Source: Acanthococcus lagerstroemiae
Lineage: Eukaryota > Arthropoda > Insecta > Hemiptera > Eriococcidae
DNA length: 64,000 nucleotides
Assembly: GCA_031841125.1 (NCBI GenBank)
Contig: CM063110.1
Coordinates: forward strand, 27,213,626-27,277,625
Direction of reading: 5' to 3'
Shown: positions 23,182-34,768 of the stretch, in pieces
Numbering within the stretch: position 1 is the stretch's first letter
How the letters are laid out: every line of letters starts with the position of its first letter
Position numbers and translations under genes: made by a program
The notes under the pieces: generated by a model
Seen by the model: the letters and a program-made list of their open reading frames with translations, nothing else
Databases searched by the model: none
Told to the model about the DNA's origin: nothing

Positions 23182-24276
23182 TTGCCGTGGTACTCGGAGC
23201 TCTGCCACGGTGGACGATATATTTCTCTGGTACTCGTGGGAACCGTATGGAAGAAACAAGATCTCTTTTTTTTTTTAAGTAAGGAAAGCGGACCTGCTGG
23301 GGCTGGCGAAAGCCGGACCCGCAGGGACACTGGAGAGAAGCGTGCAGCGGAAGGGCTGTCAGAAGTGATGGACCGAGTGACACTGGGCGAGAAGATGGAG
23401 ACGGAGACCAGGGAACCAGGGACACCCACGGTTGGACCAGCGGAACCGGAGACATCTACGGGTGGATCCGGTGAAGCAGGGACACAAGCGGGCGGACCAG
23501 GGAACCAGGGATCCGTCGCCAAAATAACAGAAGAGGAAAGAAGAAAACGTACAGGAGCGCAGAAAAGGAAGGCGCAGCGTGAGAAGCAGAGACAGCAGGA
23601 GGACGGTGGAGAAACCAAGGAGGGCACACCTGAAAAGGGGACCTCTGCGGGAACTCCATTGTCAGGCAAGAGACCGCGGGAAACCCCGTCGACGGGACCC
23701 GAGAAGGCAGCGCCAAAAAAGAGTAGGACGACGACCTATGCTTCGGCGGCGGCGGAGGAGGGACATAAGGTGGCCATCTTTCGGGACGGTTACCCGAAGA
23801 CCACTCTGACGGCCGAGGAAGCAAAGGACGCCAAAGGCGTTATTCGTGAGATGCTTTGGGAACTACCGGAAACGGCGTTACCGAACATCAAACAAATAAC
23901 GCTGTATCAAGGAACACTGCAGGTGGTATGCGCGGACCAGACGAGCCGGGAACGCTTCTTGGCGGGGCTCGCCAGCGGGGTGCGACTGGGGGAGGAAACT
24001 CTCAAAGTCGCGCCCTGGGAGGGTCTGCCGAAGCTGACCAGCGCGTCGGTCTGGCTGCCTACAAGCGGGCGAACAGCGCAAGTGCTCCTAAAGAGGCTGG
24101 AGCTGCAGAATCAGGGGCTGTCTGCTGGGTCCTGGTACGTTGCCCATTGCAGGGAGGAACCGAAAGGTACACTTCTGGCGGTGGGTATCGACGAGGAGTC
24201 AGTGAAGTACCTGAGAAGAAAGGGCAACAAGCTGTTTTTCCTGGACCGCCTGGTTGATGTCAAGGTGACAGTCTGA
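23182..24276 (+). CDS. LINE ORF1, gag-like protein (DUF4780-like C-terminus)
   Basis: This 364-codon frame is open throughout. The first ATG gives a poor leader with a run of Phe encoded by a T11 tract, so the Met at 23368 (MDRVTLGEKME) is a plausible real start; the sister copy keeps that ATG. The N-terminal half is a low-complexity region rich in Gly, Thr, Glu and Pro, followed by a strongly basic stretch. The C-terminal ~150 residues are folded-looking: ASVWLPTSGRTAQVLLKRLE, then SWYVAHCREEPKGTLLAVGI. This resembles the DUF4780-type domain of insect LINE ORF1 proteins, which bind element RNA; that assignment is from memory of the family. No CCHC knuckle is seen. ORF2 starts 27 bp after its stop. 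Confidence 0.8.
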   Translation: MPWYSELCHGGRYISLVLVGTVWKKQDLFFFLSKESGPAGAGESRTRRDTGEKRAAEGLSEVMDRVTLGEKMETETREPGTPTVGPAEPETSTGGSGEAGTQAGGPGNQGSVAKITEEERRKRTGAQKRKAQREKQRQQEDGGETKEGTPEKGTSAGTPLSGKRPRETPSTGPEKAAPKKSRTTTYASAAAEEGHKVAIFRDGYPKTTLTAEEAKDAKGVIREMLWELPETALPNIKQITLYQGTLQVVCADQTSRERFLAGLASGVRLGEETLKVAPWEGLPKLTSASVWLPTSGRTAQVLLKRLELQNQGLSAGSWYVAHCREEPKGTLLAVGIDEESVKYLRRKGNKLFFLDRLVDVKVTV

Positions 24277-24303
24277 GGATAACAGAGAAAAGCTATACAC
24301 GGA

Positions 24304-27300
24304 ATGATAAGGGTATTGCAAATTAATCTGCACCAATGCAAAGCAGCCTGTTACCTACTGAGCAGGAGGCTGCAAAAGGGGCAAACAAATATATGCCTGT
24401 TACAGGAACCATGGTATCATCGGGAACAAGTGAGAGGCATACAAATGGCACAGGGACATCTCATTTATGCAAAAAATGCAGGAAGACCACGTGCAGCGAT
24501 ATTTACATATCAAGTGAGCTGCACAGCAATACCGGGATTTACCCTACGGGATCTTGTGGCGGCCACTTTGGAATATGAGGAGAAAGGGAACAAGAAGAAG
24601 ATAGTAATATGCTCAGCATATTTTCCATCCGACTCTCGGGACCCTCCCCCAACTGATGAGCTCAGGGAACTGGTAGAACACTGTGTGAGGGAAAAGCTGG
24701 ACCTTCTTGTCGGATGCGATGCCAACTCGCACCATACTATCTGGGGGAGTACAGGCACAAATCCGAGAGGGAAAGGGCTAGTAGACTACCTTGCGACACA
24801 GGATCTGCTTGTTCTAAATGAGGGAAGCAAACCAACGTTTGTCACAAAAGTAAGGCAAGAAGTTATAGACATAACACTCTGTAATTCCAAACTTAGGGAC
24901 CGAGTCCAGGGATGGAGAGTGTTGGACGAACCGTCTTTATCGGATCACCGATACATCCAATACCAGATCCGGGCACCTAAGGAGGAACAAAGAGCTATTA
25001 GGAACCCTAGGAAAACAAACTGGGGAGGCTTTAAGAATGACTTAGAAAGACTGACAAGTTACAACTGGCAACGGATTCAGAACGTGGACGACCTGGAAGC
25101 ACAAGCCAACATACTGGATGGTGCACTCAGGGACGCCTACGAGAAGAACTGTGAGCCTAAGATAATAAAACTACGTAAAACCATCTGGTGGACAGCAGAG
25201 TTGGGGAAACGTAGGAAAGATACTCGAAGAAGGCTGAGGGCTGCACTGAAAAATAATACACCGGCTTACTGGGAATTATATCATGAGGCCCAAAAAGCAT
25301 ATAAAAAGGCGGTAAAGCAAGCCAAAACAGAGGGGTGGAGACGTTTCTGCGAATCTATAGAAAAGGTACCGGAGACGGCACGCCTGCAAAAACTTCTCAG
25401 TAAGGAAAGGTGGGTGGCAGAGGGGCCGCTCGAACTCCCGACGGGTGGTTTCTCCACCACCCCGAGAGAGGCAATAGAGCACCTCATTGACACGCACTTT
25501 CCGGGAGCAAAAATTATGGAAAACACACAGCCGCTACCAGGAGCCGACAGTGTGCGAAAAGGAACAGATTGGGAAACGGCGAAGGAGGTGGTTACACCAG
25601 ACAGGGTATGTTGGGCGGTAAACACATTCTCGCCGTACAAAGCACCGGGCCCAGATGGAATCTATCCAGTCTGCTTACAGACAGGACTAGAGACCATAAT
25701 GGGAACGTTCATTAGGGTCCTCAGGGCATCATTAGCCCTAGGGCACATTCCAAAATCGTGGAGGGGTGTGAGAGTGGTGTTTTTGCCTAAACCTGGCAGA
25801 GACCCCTGCAAGGCCAAATCCTACAGGCCGATAAGTCTCTCATCATTCATGCTAAAAACCTTGGAAAGGCTGATAGACAGGCACCTAAGAGAGGTTACCC
25901 TGAAAAGATTCCCACTAAATGAGAACCAGCATGCATATAGGGCAGGCAAATCAGTAGAGTCATCACTGCACTCACTTGTGACAGCAATCGAGAGAGGGAT
26001 GACTGGCGGAGATTATGTCCTGGCAACATTCATGGATATACAGGGAGCGTTTGACGCGACCTCTCATGAATCCATAGAAACAGCCCTGAGGGAAAGGGAA
26101 GTGAAGGAAAGCTTAATAAACTGGATTGTATCTATGCTAAAAGGCAGGGAGATCCGGGTAACATACCAACAAGAACGGATCCATGCAACTACCATCAGGG
26201 GCTGCCCACAAGGGGGAGTACTCTCTCCCCTACTGTGGAGCCTGGTGGTGGACAGCTTGCTGGAGGAGTTAAATGGGCAAAAAATATACACACAGGGCTA
26301 CGCTGACGATTTGGTTGTGGTGGTAACCGGCAAATTTCCGGGAACCATCGCGGAGATAACGCAGTGGGGACTCCGATGTGTGGAAAAATGGTGTGCGAAA
26401 AAGGGTTATCGATAAACCCGGACAAAACGGAGATCACTCTTTTCACTCGTAAAAGGAAAGGCAAGGAGTTGATCAAGGTGCAATACAAGGGAAGACCGTT
26501 AGCCCTCACAGGAAAGGTGAAGTACTTAGGAGTATATCTTGATGAAAAACTCTCCTGGAGGGATCACGTTTCAGATAAAATAAAAAAAGGGATTGAGGCT
26601 CTTTGGGCTTGCCGCACCTATGTCGGCAGGACCTGGGGACTCTCTCCCAAAATGATGCACTGGATATATACCGGTGTAATACGCCCCAGAATCACATATG
26701 CGGCCATTGTGTGGTGGGGCCGGGTCCACCTGACCAAAGTCAGAGAGGAACTAGACCACCTGCAAAGGCTCGCGTGCGTGATGACAACGGGGGCAATGAG
26801 TACGGTGCCGACAAAGGCACTAGAAAGGCTCCTGAACTTGCCACCACTTCACACTGCTATAGAAGCAGCGGCGATAATGGGGGCTCATCGTCTGGGTCAA
26901 CCAAACCTTCGGGCCCATAAGACAGGCCACGGAAGGATATGGGAGATGGCCAGGACGATAGACAAATGCTTTGGGATGCCAAAGGATAGAATTGCGATGG
27001 AACACTTCTTTGACAAGCCATACCGTGCGCTAATACCCACACGGGAGGCTTGGGAAAAAAGGTGGCCAAGCATTCTAGGAAAAGAGGAGAATGTGTGGTT
27101 TGCAGATGCCTCTAAGAATGACCAAGGTGCAGGAATCGGAATCACGAATGCAAAAGGCGCTGGCAACTGTTCAGTGGCACTGGGCGAGAGCGTCACTATC
27201 CTCCAAGCGGAGATAATGGCGATCACGGTGGCCATTGAGAGAAGCCAGCAGAAGGGCCTTGTTAATAAGCAGATCTATATCTGTACAGACAGCCAATCAG

Positions 27301-27923
27301 CTATCAAAGTACTATCGTCACACCAAACTACATCCCTAGTAGTGGCGGAGTGTGTTAACAAACTATACACCCTTGCTCAGGAGAACCGGGTCGTCGTACT
27401 ATGGACACCGGGACACTGCGGCATAAAAGGGAACAGAATCGCTGGCAAGCTGGCGAAGGAGGGCACCAAAAAGGAACTGGCAACGCCCAGGCCGTGTCTT
27501 CCTGTAGCATACAGCGTCATAAAATCCAAAGTAAAGGCTTGGATAAGCAAGCAGACGGAAATGCACTGGCGGTCGGCCAGTGGCATGAACGTCAGTAAAA
27601 CACTGATAGGGGACACCCCCAGTAAGTATGCCAAGTTCCTATTAGGGCTTGACAGGAAACATGCAAGGCTCATGGTCGGACTATTAACCGGTCATGGGGC
27701 CACAAAACACATGTGGTATAAAATAGGAGTGGCAAGAAGCGGCTCCTGTAGGTACTGTGGAGAAGAGGAAGAAACCTCGATCCATATCATATGTCGGTGC
27801 CCAGCAATAGCCGGGACAAGACGCGAAGCATTGGGGCTAGAATATCTAGCACCCAGTGAAGTTAAAGGGATAGAGCTATGTAAAATTCTCACTTTGGCTA
27901 TAAAAGTGAGGCTACTGAGCTGA
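24304..27923 (+). pseudogene. LINE ORF2: endonuclease, reverse transcriptase, RNase H
   Basis: About 1,200 codons in two frames. Endonuclease (residues ~1-220): QINLHQCKAA, LLQEPWYH with the catalytic Glu, VGCDANSHHTIWGS, and SLSDHRYI. RT (~490-700): PKPGRDPCKAKSYRPISLSS, FMDIQGAFD, GCPQGGVLSPLLW and the catalytic GYADDLVVVV near 26299. RNase H: WFADASKND at 27096, LQAEIMAI, CTDSQSAIK and WTPGHCGIKGN, so all four acidic/His positions are present. A CX2C...HX4C finger, CRYCGEEEETSIHIICRC, lies near 27748. One base is missing from the A run at 26397-26401, shifting the frame from 24304-26415 to the one ending at 27923. Otherwise no break is seen, so the copy is young or the shift is a sequencing error. 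Confidence 0.92.
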
Positions 27924-28027
27924 TCCTTAACAGCAACTTGAGGAATAGTGCAATGGACTGCAAAGTCTGAGCGCTCGGTGCATGTAGCGCCACCTCACAC
28001 ACAAATGTAAATGTAAAAGCCTGAGCA

Positions 28028-28679
28028 ACTAGTCAGACAGGTTGGCAGGCAAACGTGTACAGATAGGGATAGTCAGTTTGCCATTAGTAATATTGTCAGT
28101 CGTACTGGCAGACAGACTTACACAATTTCGCAAACCAAAATTAAGGCACCCAGTTATCTGGACCAAATATTTTTAGTCTCAAATAGACTTGAATTCATAA
28201 ATGTCCACTCCGTTCTTCTCAAAAAATTACCTATATTAACTATTTGACCATATAAGCCCGAAGCATGTTTACTTAATGAAAACCCTTTTAACGTGGTACC
28301 TTATCTTTCTTCAGGGGCGTTGGGGGCTCGGGGAGAGGGAATGAAAGCAGATCGAAAATGTCGACTCCATCAGTAAAAAGAAACAATTCAACAAATTTCT
28401 TATTTATGTATTTTGCGTGCCAACTGATGACCAAGATACCGGGTGATTAAAAATGACCGAAAATTAGCGGGAAAATGCGAATTCGTTACAATATTTGTTA
28501 TACAAGCCAAAAATAAACAAATAAAATAAAAACAATTCAGTGACTCTTATCTTTTCTCAACTAACGTATAAAATCCAAAATGCCGACTAGATGGCGGAAA
28601 ACTGCTCCGAACTGGTTACAAAAACAATTTCTATGTAAGCCAAAAAATGGGGGGAAAAACTCGGATTGTTCGCAAACAT
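28028..28679. other. No supported gene
   Basis: A phrase CAGGGGCGTTGGGGGC at 28312 resembles a hAT terminus, but I found no partner. The remainder is AT-rich without recognisable features. Confidence 0.4.
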
Positions 28680-29660
28680 ATCACTCAATTCTGCCAGGGG
28701 CGTCCTGAAAAGGAAATCAGTCGATTGAAAAAAGAAGAGCTGACGATTTTACTGGAGGCCTTTGTGTGCAAAAGTTATTCGATTCTGGCAGTGACCGCTT
28801 AAGAAAGGTCGGACGATTCGGAAAATGACCTGACAATTCAGGGAGACCCCTTGTGTACAAAAATCTCACGATTCTGGCAGAGGCCTCTAAAAAGAGCAGC
28901 TGATTCAAAAAAGAAGAACTAACGATTTTCTGCCCCCTATCCTTGCGCGCAAAGTAAGACTGCACGATTGTGTCAAGACCTCTAAAAAATTCAGATGATC
29001 CGGTGATTCATTGGGGCCTCTGGTGGGCAAAAACAGATTTCCTTAATTCTGGTAGGGCGTCCCTTAAAAAGAGATTGCTAGATCCAGAAAAGAATAGCAA
29101 ACATATAAGATCTCACGATTCTGACAAGGCTCTTAAATAAAAAAGGGCTACTGATCCAACAAAATCAGAAGATTTTACTGGGACTTATGGGCAAAAAAAA
29201 AAAAAAAAGCTCAATTCTGGCTGGGAGCCCTCGAAGAAAAAGTACAAATATTAATGCAAAACACATGCAAACAATTTTATTGTGGCCTTTTGTGTGCAAA
29301 AAGAGATCCTAACCACCTTTGATTCTGGCCAAGGCTCTTAAGAACATCCAGATGGTCCAAGGCCTCTATTGTATGCAAAAAATAATCTTATGATTCTGGC
29401 AGTTCTTGAAAAAGGATTAGGCGCTTCAAAAACGATTTACACTGAACCTCCTAGTGTGCAAGAAAAAATCGCTTGATTTTGGTTGCAGGAATCTTAGTTG
29501 AAAAAAAAATCAGTTGATCCAAAAAAAAAAGATTTTATTCGGGCCTTTTTCTTTCAAAGAAAAAGAAGAGATTCCACGATTCTGGCAGAGGCCTCTGAAA
29601 AAAAGTTAGACGATTCAAAAAATGATCAGACGATTTTACTGAGGACCTTTTCTACGCTTC
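28680..29660. repeat. Diverged tandem array of ~90-bp units
   Basis: About eleven units share the phrases CACGATTCTGGCAGAGGCCTCT, GACGATTTTACTG and GGCCT-TTGTGTGCAAAA. ATTCTGG-type anchors fall near 28687, 28781, 28870, 28966, 29045, 29117, 29212, 29321, 29391, 29475 and 29576, so spacing varies from about 70 to 110 bp. Such variable unit length points to an old, decayed array. A reverse-oriented fragment, TGCCAGAATCGTG, appears at 43382. Confidence 0.75.
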
Positions 29661-30812
29661 AGTTCGCTCATACAATATTTTTAGATTGGTTATCACGGAG
29701 ATGCAGCCTTTTTCTCAGAATTAGATTTACCTCAAGGCAGAGTTGATTATAGTCTATGACACTAGGTTTCAAAAAACAAAATTTTCATGAAATGTATCAT
29801 GCTTGGTAATTAAATTTTATGGTATGCAAAAAAGTTCTTGAGATATTATTTGAATTCAAAAATTACAACTAGCCATAATTGAATTGACGAAGCTATAGAA
29901 AACAAGGTACTAGTTGTAGTAGTTTACACCTTTCCCTTCCCGATGAAAGATTTTTGGCCCAAAGTTAGCGATTTGATCAGAATCAGTTGGCAAAATTTGA
30001 AAAGTTAAGACTTTGAGCACTAAGCTGAACAAATGCGATCACTTAGTGTGCATTCATCTACATTTTTTTTACTTTTTTGTTTTGAGCTCCAGCTGCTCTC
30101 TAGACTGTGCGATGAACTGTGTGGAGTGGTCAGATATGAGACAGGATATCCAAGAGCATTGAAGGTTGGAGGAAAGAAAAGAAGTGGTCAGGTTGGTAAA
30201 GTGGGATGTCAAGGAGGGATGTAAGGGGGTTATTGGGTTCTTCCAAGCAATTTCCCGGTATTTTATTTCGATTTGTTATCTGTTTCTGTTTACTTAAAAA
30301 CATTTCCTTTTCTTAGTTTTTGTTTTGTATTTGTTCACATTCAGCGTTTATTCAGCCATTCACCTTAAGTATCAAAAATTATCGATACCTAGTGATTGGT
30401 ATTGATACTTTTCGATATCAGGAAGTATCGGTACTATCGATAGTATCGATATTTTTTGACATCACTAATGTATGATGAAAATTTGGTTAACATTTGGAGA
30501 CTACTTTAAAATTTATGTAAACCTTAGACTATTTGACTAAGTACGAGTATATTGTATTGTTATTCACTGAAATATAAGTTCACGTTTTATTTCTAAAGAT
30601 ATTATGTTTTTAAACAATTAAAAATAATTAACTTCGATTTTTTCCTCAAAACACAGTGGTAAGAGGTAGGGAGGGAGTACAAAAAATTATGGACTTACAG
30701 CTCTCGAGAATTAGCGTGCCCCAAAAAAGAAGTGACAAAAAAAGGCCCGACTATCATTATCATTATGAATAAAGATCTAATGCGGGGTTACTTTGTTGCG
30801 TTCCCTGTGTGA
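29661..30812. other. No gene; contains a TATCGATA-rich palindromic cluster
   Basis: Between 30370 and 30460 the palindromic phrases ATCGATA, GTATCGGTACTATCGATAG and GATATC recur at least six times. They end in GACATCACTAATG, which read inversely resembles a hAT-type start (AGTGATGTC). It could be the subterminal part of a hAT element, but no second end was found. The rest shows nothing. Confidence 0.45.
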
Positions 30813-32179
30813 GGTAAGGTAGCCTAATGTGGACCAAATTGTGTTTTTTGGTTATAAGTTGTCCTATATAAGCCTGGAAGTGTTGCTAATAGCCTTGAAT
30901 GGCAGCCAAAGGATCCTAGTATCATCCTCCAAAAGGAAATTTTAAAAATATTAAAATTGGATTTTAATGATTTCTTTTTCTTTTGTAAATGTCATGGTTT
31001 TTAAAAATTGAAAATTTGGGCTCCTAATATGGACCACTTACAAAAAAAATTTAGTATCATGAATTTCAAAGTTCAAAACAGATTCTAAGATTCATGTTGA
31101 GCACATCACAGTGTTGCCATCTCTCATGAGATTTTGTGAGATCTTACGAGCTTTCGAAAAAAAAACTGGCGCATATAAAGAAGAGTATGCTTCGTTGTAT
31201 TTATTCCTTTTGACACAACCAAATCTGACGAATTTTCATAAAAAGGATCAGGCAACACTGGCTCATAACAGATCGCTTAAGAGTCGTTCAAGGAACCGAA
31301 TGTACTTCGAAGGCTTTTAGATATCCAGTTTTTCTTTTTAAAATGCTGAGAACAACCGACTGCATTTTCTTTCGGTCCATAATTTACGGCCTTTTGCCAC
31401 CTGCAAAAATTAACGTAATTTTTGAGCGCATTTCCGTGTTATAAGTGGTCGTATTGAGGTACCAAAACAACAATTTTTCAAAATGATTTATTACCAGTTC
31501 TGAACCTTTAATTATTATCATTCGAATCGAATTCTTTTAAACTAAAAATAACATCTTCGAGAGAATTTTTAAATCAATTTTTCCAGAATTATGACACCTA
31601 ACGTGCATGACAATAAAAAAAGTTGAAAACATGAAAATCGTTTTCCCTTGTAATGTTTTTGGTCGGGGGGGGGGGTGCAGGGGTGAGTTTCCCCAGGGGA
31701 AAAAGAGGAAATTTCCCCCTGGGCCGCTGGGTCGGTTCAATTGCACAATTGGATAGCTCCGACGTAGAAATGTACAGCTGACGGCCGCAGCCCTTGGCTC
31801 TCGCTAAAAAAAAATATTTCCTAAGTAAAATTATTAGACTATAGACTAAAATAACCGACTCTGGATTGTTGCTTGAACTTTTGTTATCCATAAATGAAAT
31901 AGCTAGAACTCCTGCAAAGTATTGTGCGAAAGCCCGAGGAAAAGCAAAATCGTTTTGTGGACAATTTTCTTAATTTCAAAAGAATCTTCACGGCTTAAAT
32001 TTTTCTTCGCATTTTTGAAAAGACAACTCCTCTTTGTTGAAAGCTTATAACATGGTTGAAGATACAATTAGAGATTTAGCAAAGGGATTATGGAAAAATG
32101 AAAATGTAGGACCCCAACCAGTATTCCCCCTTACAATTCCCTTGCCAGTCCGCGGGTGAATAAAAGACACTATTTCATC

Positions 32180-32720
32180 AACTATAAACGGCAAATTTCA
32201 GTCACAAAGCTGTATTTGCCGATTTCAGTTGTTTGGATCCTAATCGATTTCCAGAGCTAAAGGATAGATTGGATAGCGATCAATTACCAGTGCTTACAAA
32301 TCTACTTTCTCATATTAAAAATTTCGAAAGAAATCGACCCTGCAAGACTTTAAAGGAGAATTTAGAGATTTTATTTGCAAATGGGGCAGCTTAAAAACTC
32401 TCTTGCAGAAGATCTTGATCAACTAGGCCAGTTGGACGATGAAGAAGAAAGTAACGCTATTAATACTGATGATGCTGAATCCCAACCCAGCAGTTGCAAA
32501 GAACTTTGTAAAAAGTGTCTTGCCTGTTGTTTTCTAGTCATAAAAAAGTACAATTTTTATAAACTTGCGTGTCCAACCTTATGCATAGCTTATACATTTT
32601 TATTGACTATTTCCTTTGTACAAGTATCTTGTGAACGATCCTTTTCTATTTTGAAAAATATAAAGAATAGATTACGGTCGGTACTCATAGAGGCGAAACT
32701 TGACATTCAGTTAGTGGAGG
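32180..32720 (+). pseudogene. hAT transposase C-terminal relic
   Basis: A frame from about 32222 reads SCLDPNRFPELKDRLDSDQL, and after a shift at about 32375 KNSLAEDLDQL, then a Cys-rich patch, and finally VQVSCERSFSILKNIKNRLR at about 32620. The last phrase is the hAT dimerisation-domain signature (SCERSFS-LK-IK--LRS). The preceding phrases match the region just upstream of it in ZMYM/TTF-type hAT transposases. The DDE catalytic portion is not visible. Two frames are needed, so it is not functional. Confidence 0.75.
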
Positions 32721-32950
32721 GGGGAGAAGGAGAATTTGCCGACAAATATTTTTTGAAAACTAAAAATTTGCCGACGAAATTTTTTTTAAATTTGAAAATT
32801 TACCGATTTTTTAATCAAAATATTGTTTAATTGAAAAAAATAAAATAAACAAACGATCGTTCTTGGTAAATGAAAAATTTCAAATGAATAGTTTCAAAAT
32901 TTGCCGAATGCCAAATTACTAGGGGTGTTTCACCCCCTACAGTTTCGTCC
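32712..32950 (+). repeat. Direct repeat inside hAT element, copy 1
   Basis: The phrases GGAGAATTTGCCGACAAATA, TTTTTTGAAAAC and CAGTTTCAAAATTTGCCGA-type blocks pair in order with 33655-33897. Both copies end near a hAT-like CTATAGTTTCGYCCCTG terminus. Confidence 0.7.
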
Positions 32951-33654
32951 CTGCAAATGCACATTGAAACCTTATCCTCCAAGCACTCACATGAGCATAC
33001 CCTCCCTAGTCTGGGAGGGTAAGCTAGCAGGAGGAATACTTGAGAGGAACACACAACTTCCTTTACACATCAAGGTAGTCGTTATGTACTCTTGGTCTTT
33101 TTTTCTGAATTTCCTCCGATTCCTCTCCTAAACTGGTTCCAATAAAATCAAAAAATAAACATTTAAAAAAAAACCTACAAAGTTTCAGGTTATAATCGAT
33201 TTAGGGGAATCCGTGCCTTAAGCTCCCTTTCATTATTATGGAAAACACACATGGAGTTTTGACTTTTGTTCTAGATTTCCTTCCTAATATTCACCAGGAC
33301 CAAGCCCGTAAATTAAACAATAGAACATTTGACTATCGTATTCAGCTTGTGACATTGGAAAAGAAGTCTTTTGCTTTCAACTTTTAGATTTCAATAAAAT
33401 GTTCAACTTTCTCAAATTTCAGGCTCTGGATCAAACAGAGAATCTAGTAAAAACAGAATAGTCATTGATATTCGAAATTCAACGGTCGCTACCGACTTTC
33501 AGATTTTCGAAGTGTCTTCCCCATTTCTAATTTGTTTCAACCTTTCAGATAACTTTCGATATACTCACCTTGAAACCTTCGGTTTTTGACTGACTAGTCT
33601 CTGACAGGAGTCCATGGTACCTCCATTTTCAGAAAAGAAATTTGACTTTCAGTT

Positions 33655-33897
33655 TGGAAAGGTGGAGAAGAAAAATTTGTCGACAAATATTTTTTGAAAA
33701 CGAAAAATTCGCTGACAAAATGTTTAAAAAATTAAAAATCTGCTGATTTTCGATCGAAATATTTTTAAATTGAAAAATAAATAAACAAATAAACATTCAT
33801 GAAAAATGAAAATTTCAAATGAACAGTTTCAAAATTTGCCGACAGCCAAATTATTGGGGGGGGGTCAACCCCCACACCCCCTATAGTTTCGCCCCTG
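33655..33897 (+). repeat. Direct repeat inside hAT element, copy 2
   Basis: Partner of 32712-32950, about 940 bp downstream, with the same order of blocks. It ends GGGTCAACCCCCACACCCC then TATAGTTTCGCCCCTG. The intervening 32951-33654 has no recognisable coding content. Confidence 0.7.
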
Positions 33898-34768
33898 GGT
33901 ACTTACAGATGATCACTTGGATGCACTTATGATTATGAATATATCGAGAAAGAAATCCTCTCAGAAATAAAGAATGAGGATGTTCTTTACGCGCTCACGA
34001 ATAAGTCCTCAAGTATTCGGAAATTGTTAAATTAATTAATTAGATAAACAAGTTTTGTAGGCCAACCTATAATATTAGATAAATGATCTTTTATCTAATT
34101 ATTAAAATAATATTATCTGTTAGGTATTTCTGTTATTAATAAACATACTAATTTTCTTCTTTTCATTTCGCAGAGAGGTAAAACAATTTTCTTAATTGAA
34201 AAGGTAAAAGAATGGGGAAAACTGTAAAATGAGTATCCACATGACCATTTGCTTTTTTAAACCCTGAAAGAGTATGAGTAAATAAAATGTAGTGGAGCAA
34301 AAAAATTTTTTGGGCCGCTTAAAAATTTGTAGATGGTCGCTCCTACATTATTTCCCCCTTAGTTTCAGTTCACCTATCCGCCCCTGGGGGGGGGGAGAGA
34401 AGCTTCTAAGTTTGAATTTTCAATATGTATCGAGATGGTACATCGAGGATAACAGCTTAGATGTTCTTGCCGGCAGGTAGCGCCATAAATAGACGAGATA
34501 GGCCGGTGGTTCATTTGTGACTGTCTCTACCTGTCCATGAAAAAGCTCTTTAGCTTGCAAAAGTAAAATCTCCGATAATGGTATAAATTCTGAAAGATAA
34601 AAGTGTTCTCGTTCACGTCAAAATAATGAAAACACAGTATTTTCTCTTTTCTGGCCATATTAACTGCCGAGGAAAACGGCTAAAATAATTCAAATGTATC
34701 TGTTGTCAACTTTTCTTCATGTTATTCTGGTTGAAAGCTAAGGAGCTTTTTCCTGGAAACAGTCACAT

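Larger units (their letters stand above)
22670..28015 (+). mobile_element. Full-length R1/LOA-type LINE, copy 1
   Basis: A 5.35-kb element is bounded by a 12-bp target duplication, AAAGCCTGAGCA, at 22658-22669 and 28016-28027. The ~500-bp GC-richer leader begins CCCCGTGTGGGGACGGGTAG; then ORF1 (23182-24276), ORF2 (24304-27923), a ~90-bp 3' UTR and a short AAATGTAAATGT tail in place of poly(A). Order and domains (endonuclease, RT, RNase H, CCHC-like finger) fit the R1/LOA/I group of LINEs. It is complete from end to end and stands out by higher GC. A single frameshift in ORF2 keeps it from being intact. A truncated sister copy is at 52627-54453. Confidence 0.93.
31678..34386. mobile_element. 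Degenerate hAT transposon
   Basis: The left end CAGGGGTGAGTTT and the right end CACCTATCCGCCCCTG (inverse CAGGGGCGGATAGGTG) have hAT form. Both flanks are G runs, so the 8-bp duplication would be G-rich and cannot be proved. It lies inside family B copy 2; copy 1 shows the uninterrupted G run at 7373. It carries a transposase C-terminal relic (32180-32720) and an internal direct repeat (32712-32950 and 33655-33897), whose ends TTTCGTCCCTG and TTTCGCCCCTG are themselves hAT-like, so more than one hAT may be stacked here. Confidence 0.6.
30813..34530. mobile_element. TIR element family B, copy 2, split by a hAT element
   Basis: It opens GGTAAGGTAGCCTAATGTGG and follows copy 1 (6411) through about 31660, then resumes at 34388 with TTTGAATTTTCAATATGTATC and the GGCCGGTGGTTCAT block. 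The intervening 31678-34386 is a hAT insertion at the G run. A further terminus-like motif, TATTAGGCTACCTTAC, lies at 35358-35373; the outer boundary may be there. No encoded protein belongs to family B itself. Confidence 0.6.

Noticed and set aside
23093..23824. Minus-strand Pro/Ser-rich proteins opposite LINE ORF1
   Set aside because: They are antisense shadows of the GC-rich ORF1 low-complexity region.
28680..29660. CRISPR-like array
   Set aside because: Repeats are diverged, unit lengths vary, there are no constant-length spacers, and the context is a eukaryotic genome.
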